Positions 43,850-56,400 of a DNA stretch of 64,000 bases are shown here, piece after piece. The DNA is taken from assembly GCA_037951105.1 (NCBI GenBank), contig JBAMJV010000840.1:32296-96295 (forward strand), written 5' to 3'. A program made the position numbers and the translations under genes. The DNA is from Echinarachnius parma. Lineage: Eukaryota > Echinodermata > Echinoidea > Clypeasteroida > Echinarachniidae. Each line of letters starts with the position of its first letter. The first letter of the stretch is position 1. The notes under the pieces are model-generated. The model did no database searches. It was given only the letters and a program-made list of their open reading frames with translations, and was not told where the DNA came from.

Positions 43850-45075
43850 GCGTAGCACTGGGGATGGGTGGGCATCAAGGGCACATGCCCCCCCCCCCCC
43901 CCACCCAATAATTTAATAAAAAATAATAAGAAACTAGATGGATCCTCGACTGCGCACAGTCAAAAATGCCTCCGCTATTACTCAATTTTTATATCAAGCC
44001 GAAACTAACATGCACTGAATTGATTCTGTTAACTCAATTTAGATGATAATCTATCAACTAGATGTTGAGATATATCACAAGAGAAATTTGTTCATACATG
44101 CATATGAGCCATGACCTTGATTTGTTACCCCAAAATTTAATTAATTTAAAAAACACTGGCGTACTGGTGGTGGGGGGAGGCTCTTGCCCGCCCCCCTCCA
44201 AACTAAATTTAATCATGGCTTTTTTCTTATTCGATTCCAGGGATTTCAAAAAGGGTATTTCTAAGACATACCTCAGATAGTACTTCATGTCAAGTCAAAT
44301 TTCTTTCCTAGGTATGCACCAGATTGCATAATTTCAAGTAAAACATTGCAAAAGCTCCCTTACTGTGCATGGGCGGACACTCACTTTCCATCACACCCTC
44401 TCCTCTTGGTTGCTACCCTCCCTCAGATTGTCTTGTATACCTCTGTATTTCCTTGTTTATGTTGTTGTATCATAAATAATATTTGAACTGTAATATTTGA
44501 ACTTTGCAAATATTTTTTTTGGTGCATATTTTATAATGATGTTTTCTTCATGATGCAAATATAACTTTTTCCAGTTGGTAGAATTACGCACTTACCCAGT
44601 ACATGTGTCAAGTTTGAAATTCCTTCCTAGGTATACACTAGATTGCAGTTTCAAGTCCCAAAATGTAAAAACTCCCTACCATGAGAGGGGGGACACCCCG
44701 CCTCTCATACCCTCCCCCCTCAGTTGCTTTGCTCCTTCGGGCTTGGTTGCTAATTCGCTCTCTCGTAAAGTCCCAGTCTCCCCACTCACTCAAAGTTGGC
44801 AAGCCTGCCATTACGCTATACCTGGTGGTAATTTAGATTTTGTTTTGCCCCCCAAAAAAATTTGCCACTGGTTATAAACTATGTTGCGCCCCTTAACCCC
44901 CACCCTCCCCCCCCCCCCCCCCACCCCCGGTCATAAAATCCTGGGCATGCTGCTGGGTAAGACTTTGCTCACTCATCAAAATTGCGTAGCACCCCTCCCC
45001 AATGGCGAGAAGAAATCAACACCTACATGTACATGTATATACCCCTCTGTCAATGGAGGGTGGACTCCCAGGGTT
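43850..45075. repeat. Cluster of C-rich dispersed repeats
   Basis: Pieces with a gtggcgtagc/actggcgtact start and poly-C tracts at about 43,850-43,905, 44,155-44,215 and 44,880-44,935, plus two copies of an ..agattgca..ttcaagt..ccctcccNctca.. segment at about 44,325-44,430 and 44,640-44,750. No gene seen. Confidence 0.65.
43934..44130. repeat. Dispersed repeat (actagatg..cgcacagt), also at window end
   Basis: aactagatggatcctcgact, gcgcacagtcaaaaatg and gcctccgctattac; a second copy at 63,918-64,000 reads aactagatgcatctttgac, gtgcgcagttgaaatgg and gcctccgccattgc, cut by the window edge. Confidence 0.75.
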
Positions 45076-45359
45076 ATAGGACAATGCACTTTTGCACATG
45101 ACAAATCTTTTGAAATCTATTGAATTTTTATGAATGAATTATAAATACATCCCATATGATTACACAAAAGAATCATTAGAATGAAGGGGGGAAATTCTTT
45201 GTTAATTTGTTTTTGTATAGCTCTACTCCCCACACATTAACAGACTAATATGTATATATCTAGTACGCTTGGATATGTATACAGGTAATCAAACAAAAAT
45301 GTGTCCATGATAAACAGAAAATAATTATTTAGCTGTAAAGGCCAATCTACACAATCATT

Positions 45360-45860
45360 TTTCATGGCAGTATAAAAGTATGTATGTGGTTACACGGAGA
45401 GAGAGTGTTCCCTGTTACATACATGTACGTGTACAATGATAATAATATCATCACTAATATCTACAAAATGTTCTTTTCATTGAAAGTTTAAAAGAGAATA
45501 AAAGAAGTAGGCCCGGCAAAGCTACTATAATCTTTTCAAATGTGACATACATGTACTGTCTAACAAATCACGAGAGTCTCGAGATCTACGAGACTCTATG
45601 TGCAGGTACCTCGCATAATCTACGTCATCAGCCTAGCCTTTGTCAAAACGCATGTTAAATGTTCTATCATAACAGGGGCCTATTCCTCTTTCTCAATTGG
45701 TTCCACTGGCTGTTGGTAAAAATATGTGGTTACACAGACACTGATCCATACAATTATATCAATATCATTTACATTTCTAAAATGTTCTTTTCCTTTGACA
45801 AATATGCATTAAAAAGAGAATAGAAGAAAATGCCTGGCAAAGAGAATAACTTGCTCAACC
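45360..45860. repeat. Dispersed copy pair of a stretch also in the FN3 units
   Basis: tgtggttacac at 45,388 and 45,726, and aaaatgttcttttc at 45,467 and 45,780. The first copy continues with gtaggcccggcaaagctact, as in the FN3 units near 49,165 and 52,380. Confidence 0.7.
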
Positions 45861-46287
45861 AATCACAGCACTGCCACGTGTGATTGCGTGAATAGCATTC
45901 GCATTGGTATAAATTGGTGCACGGCCCGCGTACAATATGTATATGTATTCATTCGAGCATACGCATCAAGTAATACACAAGTTACATGAGGTAATGTACT
46001 TCTAAATCTATTTTCTTTATTTTGGTAAATTTTGACTCGTTTATTAACACTTTGACTTGTTTTCACGTGCATTCTCAATAGAACGCACCCTGAACATTTT
46101 CAAGGCAGTCACGGATAGGTTTCAAACATGGACTTGGCAAATTAATTTTTGTATAGGATTTTTTGCCCCGGTGAACCTGTTGGAAGGTGGGTGTTTTACT
46201 GCACACTAAAATCGATTTGAGCATCTTTCTATTAGTGTTTAGTGTTTAGTGAAATACCCCCAGGAGTTGTTATTTGTCAATTATTAC

Positions 46288-46674
46288 TTAAAGGGATCTA
46301 GTAACTTTGTTGACATGTGCAAAAAGTGATGAATGGTTGATGCAATGTATATTGTTGTTATCTCATATGTCCACAGGGTATTGTGTGAAAATTTCAAGTC
46401 AAATGGACATTGTATGGCCAAGTAATGAGCGAAAATGCAAAGTGATATTCACTGACTCACTGCACTCACTTTGTACACGGTAAGAAAAACTCTGGGGGAG
46501 TTTTTCTTATCTGAATACTTCAATCGTACATATCTTTGTAACGAAAGGGAAATTTGAAAAACCGAAACCAGTCCCGTGATTTTATTGTTAATACGAATAC
46601 AACAAGGTATGATGGAACCGCTAGAATTCAAATTTTATTTTGAGGATTTGGACAATGTTACTAAGTCCCTTTAA
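46288..46674. mobile_element. MITE family E, TTAA-flanked copy
   Basis: TTAAAGGGATCTAGTAAC to GTTACTAAGTCCCTTTAA. Fragments of the same family lie in the FN3 units (near 49,040-49,100, 52,230-52,300) and at about 58,019-58,094. Confidence 0.8.
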
Positions 46675-46867
46675 TAGAATTTGATAATGGATTATGTTAT
46701 GTAGTGTACATACAATAACCAGCATTAATTGACTTATCCTCTGAAGTGTATTTGTGTGAGTGTGTCTAGTGTATCTCTCATTTGATGTCCTAAACTCTCA
46801 TTTGATGTCCTAAACTTTGTGAAAATTTGAATTTGTACAAGGATAATCGCAGTGTTTGATGAAGACA

Positions 46868-47216
46868 ATACAAAGCTAGAAGCCGCCATGGAGAGGAGCA
46901 AGAAGAAGCTTAGCAAGCTCATCAAGCGCAATGTGTCGGCCCTTCATGACATCCAGGTGACCATTGACAGATTGATGTTCACTAAACTTTGTTACAATTT
47001 TGATTCAAAGAAGTATAGATAAACGTGCAAATATGAAGCTAGAAGCCGCCATGGAGAGGAGCAAGAATAAGCTTAGCGAGCTCATCGAGCGCAATGTGTC
47101 GGCCCTTCAAGACATCCAGGTGACCATTGAGAGCAAGTTGGCAGAGCTTCAGAAGCCGCCGACAACGATCGATGCTCACGACGAGAAGATCATACTTTAT
47201 ATAATTTCCTCGCTCT
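46868..47216 (+). CDS. Unrecognised coiled-coil segment, two tandem copies (possible exon)
   Basis: Two copies 163 bp apart encode KLEAAMERSKKKLSKLIKR and KLEAAMERSKNKLSELIER followed by NVSALQDIQVTI, a heptad-like amphipathic helix. The second continues ESKLAELQKPP to a stop at 47,216. In both, CAG|gtgacc after DIQ could be a donor, and agataatcgcag before the first could be an acceptor. Amino-acid conservation between copies suggests real coding. Family not recognised, and whether it belongs to the membrane-protein gene that starts 50 bp later is unknown. Confidence 0.45.
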
Positions 47217-47264
47217 AATTTCTCCTCTCAATTCAAACTTGTTATTTCATACAGAGCCTTCAAA

Positions 47265-47445
47265 ATGGGAAAGTCAATCAAAGGTGCCGTACTGACTGCA
47301 CTGGCATTTGCATACATAATTCAGGGAACTCTAGCGCTACAATTGGGGGAATTCTGGAATGATGCTGGAGAAATCGTGACATGTTTGGGCAGCTACTGTT
47401 CTGTAGTTAACAACACCAAGGAATGTCTTGAGAATCATTGTCTAG
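47265..47445 (+). CDS. Signal-peptide exon of the FN3 membrane protein
   Basis: An acceptor tttcatacag at 47,245-47,254 allows 10 nt of 5' UTR before the ATG. MGKSIKGAVLTALAFAYIIQ is a typical signal peptide (basic start, hydrophobic core), followed by GTLA as a likely cleavage region. The mature part has four Cys and an NNT sequon. Donor gtgaga after one base of the next codon (phase 1). Confidence 0.65.
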
Positions 47446-50400
47446 GTGAGACAAAATTATTCAAACAATTCTTTGATGCGTACAGAGCATACTGTAACCA
47501 ACTATGATGCAAAGATGATATCAAAATACATGAACATTCTTTGTGGGATTCAACTTAACTTAGATAACTGGAGTTTATAAACAAGAGATCTATCTATCTA
47601 TCCATCTATCCATCTATCAGGCCATAGTTCATCCAGACGTTGGACAAAGCCCTCGTCATGACACTTCCATTTTCTTCTATCTCTAGCTATCCTGGGCCAC
47701 GTGGTCATTCCCATGTATGATGTTAGTGGTTGTACACTGCATGAACTACTTTGGAGTTCATTACAAGATCATGTAGATTCCATTATCTTTGCTGCTCATC
47801 CTTGAAAACATTAGATAAAAATGCTCAGGCTGAGTGATATACAAGTTATCAAACCAAGTTATCAAATCCACGAGATTCTTCTTACTGAAACGACAAGCTA
47901 AGGCCCCCAAAAGACAAGCATGCACAAGCTTATACATCAATTTGTTAAAATTTTGATCAGTACGGTACAATACAGCCGTTATTTACAAAGTGGATACAAC
48001 TAATGTGTTTAGTCATGTGCATGCAACGTAGTGCAAAGACCATTTACAAACCATACTGTATAACTGTTGTAATATTGTCTGCCCCAGAAATTGTGTTTTG
48101 CAAGGGCTGGCCCTACAAAACCGCAGACTCATTTTGGGCGGGTGTGCTGTACAGAGATCTGTGTGTGAAATTATTGATAAACCTAGTTGTGGAAATATGA
48201 ACTTAACAAGACAGATGAATTCACAATAATGCTATCAAATTTGCCTCTTCTTTGTGTATATTTATTCAACTGATAAAAGGTAAAAGCAACATTTACACAG
48301 CAACAATGAGATAAACTCTAAACTGATATGTACATGTTTTCATTATATAATTTATTTATTTTCTTTATTATTAAACAAGTCGAAAGGGTGGAACTACAAA
48401 ATGGAACAGCCACGATCAACTCTGTAATCGTGACATGGACCCAGCCCCCTGGCCCAGTGGAACGTCACAACATCAATTGCAGCGCAGGAATGGCAGAGCC
48501 ACCCGTCCTGTATTCCAATGGCACTGGACCGTACCAAGCAGAGTGCATTGGACTACAGCCTGGAGAAAGAGTGAAGGTTACTGTCACATCTATCGCTGGT
48601 AGCGAGACTGCCATGGCAACAATAGAGCTAATATCCAGAGATGCCAGTGAGTATTAGTACATACTCCTTTATAAATATGAAAAGTATGTAAATGACAATG
48701 AAAATTATAAAGCATCTTTGACTTTTCATCATGAATCTTGCTTGTGTGCAGGGTTGAGAGCATTGAAATGTAGTGCTCAATCAATCGCTCAATATCTAAC
48801 ACTTTAAGGACCTTGTGAGCATGTTTATTTGTTGGTTGTAGGTCTTTTGTGAACAAATAAGAAGAGGGATAGCAAATAGCTAAATATCTTTACTCGGAAG
48901 ATGGATGCAAACTATACCTAGATGTATGAAGGTATTGCCATGCCACGGTTACACCTCGGCGTGACGGTACCTCAGCGTGACGGTACCTCCGCAGATCACG
49001 TCGGCCCTGTATAGTTTCATGTTAAATCGATGCTATATGGCCGCGTAATGGGTGAAAATGTGAAGTGATATTCACTAACTCATTGCACTGAGAATGACAA
49101 CATTTGACAATAATATCATCACTAATATCTACAAAATGTTCTTTTCATTGAAAGTTTAGAAGAGAATAAAAGGAGAAGGCCCGGCAAAGCTACTACTATC
49201 TTTTAATAGACACTTACCTAAAGGATAAGAAATCCAGCAAAAATTTAAAATACAAATGTATATGAAATATTTATCCTCTGCACTTTAATAGTTAAATTGG
49301 AGTGCTTACAATATATTGGTCAATTAAAGATATCAATAAATTCTTTTGTACACCCTTGCAACACAGGATAAACCTGGTCCATGAACAAATCTAGCGTAGT
49401 CTATTGACAGCAAATGAAACTGTTTAACATGCAATGGACAAAATTTGCAAAGGATGCATTTGTTGCATGTTTATATTTATATGCCTCAAATATAATAAGT
49501 GGCAATAATGACGATGAACTAAAGTCACAATACAAGTCATTGAATTTAAAGGACAATAAAACCCAAGCAAAATGTTGCCTTTCATAGACTTGAAGAGATT
49601 AGGAGGAATAATCTCTGAAAGTTAGAGCATAATCGGGCAAGAAACAAGAAAACTATGGCTCTTTGAAGATGTCCATTTATTCCCATGGGGAACTCAAATT
49701 GGCAACGCACACTGATAAGTTTGTGGACTACTCCCCATATATGTTTTGTACACAAATGTTCCCATTTTTACAGTTTTCTTCATATTCACACTTTTCCATT
49801 CCCCCGACTCATGATGTGTTAATATGTAAAAATGCATTCTATAAAACATATGTTGAACTCAACTGAAGGGTAAACATAAATTTTGAGAAAATTGAACAAA
49901 ATTTAAATTTTGTGTACAAAATGTATGGGGAGTAGTCCACAACTTTATCAGAGTGCGTTGCCAATTTGAGTCACTCGTAGAAATAAATGGCTCTTTTCAA
50001 AGAGCCATAGTTTTCTTATTTCTTGACCAATTGTGCTCAAATGTTCAGGGACTATTCATCCTATTTAGTGTCTTATAGTGCATACAACAATTTGTCCCCT
50101 AGTTATGGAAATATGAACTTAACAAGACAGATGACTTCACGATAATGCCATAAACTTTGCATCTTGTTTTTTTAAATTAATTCAACTGATAACAGATCAG
50201 AGCAACAATCACTTCACATTAAGCTAATGTTGCTTTTAAAACAGGGATATACTCTATAGTCAGTCTATACTGTATGTAATCATAATTTTGTTTTATTTGT
50301 TTTCTTTATTGAACTAGTCCATGCCCTCGAGCTACACAATGGAACAGCCACGATCAACTCTGTAATCGTGACATGGACCCAGCCCCCTGGCCCAGTGGAA

Positions 50401-53400
50401 CGTCACAACATCAATTGCAGCGCAGGAATGGCAGAGCCACCCGTCCTGTATTCCAATGGCACTGGACCGTACCAAGCAAAGTGCATTGGACTACAGCCAG
50501 GAGAAAGTGTGACGGTTACTGTCACATCTATCGCTGGTAACGAGACCGCCATGGCAACAATAGAGCTAATATCCAGAGATGACAGTGAGTACATACTCCT
50601 TAATATAAATGTATGTAAATGACAATGAAAATTATAAAGCATCTTTGACTTTTCATCATGAATCTTGCTTTTGTGCAGGATTTAGAGCATTGAAATGTTG
50701 TGCTCAATCAATCGCTCAGGCTTGGTACGAACAGTCACGTCACGTTCACGTTAACATCACGTGAACGGTTCTGTACCTTTTGTGAAACAGGTCACCCAAA
50801 TCTACGAAGTGTAGGGTAAAGTGACCCAACAATTTGTCGTTTTCCATGCCGGTAAAACTCGAAGTGTCGCGTTAACCAAATCGTGACGTGAGCGTTTAAT
50901 CAAGATTTTTTAAATTGCAAACGCTTGTTACTAAGACTAGACCTACACACACAAAGAGATTTAAAAATGTCGACGAAAATGCCGATACCCCCTTATCAAA
51001 TCTTTTCAATCATTATGTTTATAATATGTACGTGCATAATTCAGAGTAATCTGAGACGATAATATGCAGTTCTGTCATTTAGGTAATGTACAACCATACC
51101 ACTTGCATTATTTGTCTTGTTATTGGAGTATTTCTAAAGACGTGTCGTGCGTGGATTTTGGCAAATGTTGATTTCCAGCTGAATTGCTACACGCAGCGGA
51201 CAATTCAGTTCGCATACGCCTGAAGTTCCCGTGCTCGACGTCTGAGCGTACTGGCCCTTAACGGCGTTGTATGTGCATGTGCATGAGTGAGTGAGTGAGT
51301 TGCAGTGATCAGTGAGTTTAAAAGTAATAAAACAATGATTTGATTAATAGTGTTTATTTATGGTTATTGAATCGAGTCAATCTATCAATTAATCAGTCAA
51401 TCATTATAATGAAACAATCACACCAACCAATCAATATTCAATAAATCAATTAATGTATTTGACATTCGAATTCAAACTAGCTACTTGTAGGCAGTGGCGT
51501 ACCCAGGATTTTTTCAAGGGTGGGTGTAAGGGGGGGGGGGGATATTTCGTCAGACAAATTGAAGTAAGCGGGGGGAGTGTGGGTAGGGGGTGTCCGTAGA
51601 AAATGACCGCAGCCGAGGACGAGACCAGGACCGGTCACAAATTTCGAGGCCGAGACCAAGACATTTCTTGAATTATGTAAGGGGGTGGGGATGGGGGTAG
51701 GGGGTGTCCATCCCCCTGCCCCCAGGCCTGTGTACGCCTATAATTGGTATTTACAGTATAGGTAGGGGGTTCGTTAACGATTAAATTTACCGAGAATTAG
51801 TCTCTTCTCAACGACAATTTACATTAATTTGTTTTACGCAAGCGCCAATTTACGTGAGCTTTCATGAATTGCATATAGTATATCTACAAACTGTTGGGTC
51901 ACGTAACCCAACACTTCGTAGATTTGGGTGACCTGTTTCACAAAAGGTACAGAACCTTCACGTGACGTGACGTCAACGTGACGTGACTGTTCGTACCAAG
52001 CCAATCGCTCAAGATCTAACACTTTGGGACCTTGTGAGCATGTTTATTTGTTGGTTGTAGGTCTTTTGTGACCAAATAAGAAGAAGGATAGCAAAGAGCT
52101 AAATCTCTTTACTCGGAAGATGGATGCAAACTATACCTAGATCTATGAAGGTATTGCCATGCCACGGTTACACCTCAGCGTTACGGTACCTCCGCAGATC
52201 ACGTCGGCCCTGTATAGTTTCATGTTAAATCGATGCTATATGGCCGCGTAATGGGTGAAAATGTGAAGTGATATTCACTAACTCATTGCACTGACAATGA
52301 CAACATTTGATAATAATATCATCACTAATATCTACAAAATGTTCTTTTCATTGAAAGTTTAGAAGAGAATAAAAGGAGAAGGCCCGGCAAAGCTACTATC
52401 TTTAGTAGTGCTGTTGACGAGTCCCGGGTACCCGGGTCCCGCCGAAAAATGTCGAGTCCCGGGCGCAAAAATCGATACTCGATATCCCGAAAAAAAAGCA
52501 AAAAGTCCCCTTTTTGAATGCCCGAGTTATCTACCCACTCTCATTTTCTTTTCATTCCCTTTTCCCTCTTTGAACTCCCGAGTTATCTGCCCACTCTCAT
52601 TTTCTTTTCATTCCTTTTTCCCTCTTTGAACTCCCGTGTTATCTGCCCACTCCCATTTTCTTTTCTGTCCTTTTTGTGTTCATGCACTCTGTAATAATAT
52701 GATCAGCTCGGGAAAAAACAATATTGGAATTTGCTCCGAGTACTAGCAAGACGTGTGCAAAACAAGCTCAGACATGCTGAACTGAATACGAGAGACGGAG
52801 AGAGAGTGTTTTGGAAAGTTATATTCCCGCTTGAATGATACCCGTTTCTTCCGCAGTTTTTTGAAGTGGAAAACGGGGCCATAACAATGTTAAAATATTT
52901 ACGATATCTGCTGAATAAGTTGATTTTCAAATCGGGATTTGTCAACAATTCTGTTTTATTCTAAATATTGTTGAATGTGCGTGATTGTATTTACTTGATT
53001 TGTGGTTTGAAAAGAGAGGAAAGAAAGGTTAATAATGAACAGTTTCAGCGCGATTTTGTTCTGCCGACAACTCAGAAATAGCGCAAATTATTATAATTAG
53101 CAAAGCATTGTTTTGCCCCCCCCCCCCCCCCCCCCCCACCCCGCCCTGTACAGCATGTTCTACTTGGGATAGGTAGAATGATTTCAAATTAATGTTATTA
53201 TCAGTTCAGTTTGTATTTAAAACTTAATTAAATGATAGGAAATATCAAGAATAATATCTGCTGTACTTGCAGAAATAAATTTAGAGAATATTGTCAGATT
53301 TGTAAAAGTTTAATTTGTATTGTTTTCAATTGTTATTACCCCCACCCCCGCCTTGCGAATGGAGTATCCCATTTCATCGTAAACAACGAGCTAACTCGCG

Positions 53401-56400
53401 TCGTCGATATCAGGCGGCGAGCGGTGTATAATTTTCAAAGGCCATGATTGTTTTGACAAGAATAAAACTCCACAATTTAAAAATATTTCATTTTTTGAGG
53501 TTTTCAAACAGTTATCTACAAAACAAGTAAAGTCAAATGGCCGAAATGTAAGAGCACATTATCAAAATTAGCCGTAGTCGAATGATTGTTTGACTGTGAG
53601 TGCATGTGATTTGAGTTGTGTCGGCTGTGCATGCGATGTTGTGACTTGCGTGTTTACGAAGAATCTGATGTTTGTTAACTATGTTTGATCAATAAAACAC
53701 CACAATTTTACAATATGGCAACTGACTAAGGTTTTCAGACAACATTGCACAGAATTTTGAGGTCAAATAACGGTAAATTTGTCCTCTTCTATCATTTTTG
53801 TTATGTCACAGAACCTTTCAATATGCGTTTTGCGTTAATAAAATATTTTGCCCTTCGAGAAAAGGACGACGTGGTGGTATTCATAATAACTTGGGCCCCT
53901 TGATATATTGTCATATCGACTAAGTAATGGTGCAAAATTTACCTATATAAACATAATCATAAACACTACATGTTTTTTTTTCTTCTTTCCTTTTAAGGAA
54001 GATGACAGACGCTCTGAGGCAGTAAAGAGTACCACAGCTTTTTGTTGCCAGGCTCCTTCAAAACATCGGAAAACTTCAGCTTCAACAGACATTCGGGCTT
54101 GAAGAAACAATGTTTCACCCTTGTTTCCGTCCGTCTTGTTCAACTAAATAGTTTTTGTTGTCCTCTTCTTTTAATAATTATAATTTGTTGACTGTCCAGT
54201 TACTTATGTTGATAATGACGATGATGATGAAGATGATATGATTTAATTTTATGTGCGACTAGCGATGGTTTTGATTGTGTGTAAATATTAAGTTCAATCA
54301 GAATATTTTCATCAGTTTATTTTAGTACATCTGATATGAATGATGGTGATTGAAAATAATAAACTTAGTGATGATTAGTATAAATATGTGATGCTGATCG
54401 ATGACAATAAATCAAATAATAAAAACGTATTACAAATAGACAATGACTTGGTAATGAATGAGTAAATGTACTGATTATGTTGATGATTGTATTTTATTAA
54501 ATCTACCGATCAATTGTTAATAATTATGAGGTGAAGTATAGCGATTTCAACTCGCATAAGAAATTTTATCGGTATTTTTCATCAGTATTTTCATCGGCAA
54601 GTGCACCATGAAATGAAAGGGTATCATAAAAAGCAATACTATTGGTAATTGATGTAAACCTGGACATCGGGAATGTCACTTTTCATCAAGGCTGCATGAC
54701 GCTCAGTTTATCCGAGGTAAGCATGACAGGTAGGTAATCTGCTAGTATAAATCTATGTAATCAAATGATCATCATAATAATACTGTACACCCTGAACAAA
54801 AGTAAGTGTATAATGCATTGGTGTAGACCGAACTAGATGGTCATGAGAGTGTGGACTGCTCTTCCGAGAAAGCCTCATGGCCGATAGGCGATATTTGGTA
54901 AACATCGCCCGACATGTTCTGGGTCGCTTGTTGAGTGATGGTTGTGTGCATGTTGTTTTTACTTATTTTATAAACATTCTCTTTAGGTTGAAAAATAAAA
55001 GAGTTTGGGAATTTATTTCTTGTATCGGGAGTGGTTGAGTGATAAAATAAATGTAAATGGTTATCAAATTAATGTTGTAGCAATATTTGTTGAGTATTCA
55101 AGCTCAACTCTGATTACTTATAATAACGTTTCTCACGTAAACTTGTGCAGTTTTAATCGCGAAAGCATTGTTGAATTCAACATTTCAAAATGACACTACT
55201 TACGTTTTTACTAGAGTAAGTGAGGGAGTGATCGCAGTGTCATGTCAGGTGGTTGGCTTCTCTGGCCGCCTCTCTCATCTCTTGACGTATTTGTGAACAC
55301 ATCGATTTCATTGGCTCAATGATAATAATTATAATCTTCACCATCATAAGTTTATTATCACTATCATCTTCATCGTCGTCATAATCATCACCATCATCTT
55401 ATATTCACCATCGGCATTTATATTGTCTTCCGATCATTTATATCATCCATGGTATATAGTTCTCCAATTCAACTTCGTACAAATTATCAGCGCGACAATA
55501 TTCAAGCATTATATAGCCGGGTTATAATTAATTTGATTATAATATTAAATATAGTGTTATCAAGCCAATCGAAGCGTAGTAACATGTATGATGGCATTAG
55601 GAAGCACCAATTGTGTACAAAGTATAGCGTGGTGTATTTATTCAGGGGTGTGAGACCTCCGATTTTACGCGGAATTCCGCTTATTTTTTATTTCTAATTA
55701 CCAATTATTTTGAGTATTAGCACTCAATGGTTTAGCATAATTTTGATGACATATCGAGTGCTACAGTGTACAACGTACCAATTTCGTATTTAGCACATGC
55801 GGAAATAGAGACGTGGTCAATGTGTGTTAGTGATGAAGATACGATCGGCCACCGAGATCATTTGTCTTATTTTCGTCAGAAATTTCGTAATCAAGGTAAA
55901 TTTGGACAGCATGTTACCATAATTCCGTTAAAATCATGTCAGAAATGCTAATACTATAATTCATTTACGAATTTGCTGTATTCTAGAAGATGATTTATTG
56001 TCATAAATGCGCTGCATTTTTGTCACTTGAATGAACATGTTTTCCCAGCGGCGTGACATGCCTATAGCGAAATCAACAAATGGATACATTTCGGGTACCC
56101 GGGACTCGCCCGAAAAATTATCGCGAGTCCCGGGTAGTAAATATACCCGAAATCGACAGCACTAATCTTTAGGCACTTACCTAAAATGCAGCAAAAATTT
56201 AAAAACCAATGTATATGAAATATTTATCCTCTGCACTTTAATAGTTAAATTGGAGTGCTTACAATATAATGGTAAATTAAAGATATCAATAAATTCTTTT
56301 GTACACCCTTGCAACATAGGATAAACCTGGTCCATGAACAAATCTAGCGTAGTCTATTGACAGCAAATGAAACTGTTTAACATGCAATGGACAAAATTTG

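Noticed and set aside
44575-45123. Two frames of 80-100 codons with Pro-rich stretches
   Set aside because: They run through C-rich dispersed repeats, with no domain and no splice context.
47049-47216. A short protein starting at a strong start context (gccgccatgg)
   Set aside because: The same context occurs in the first copy, inside a longer conserved reading frame, so it is probably not an initiation site.
53908-54102. A hAT transposase fragment inside the 3.76-kb element
   Set aside because: No BED zinc-finger or dimerisation-domain motif could be seen. It is an open frame of chance length.
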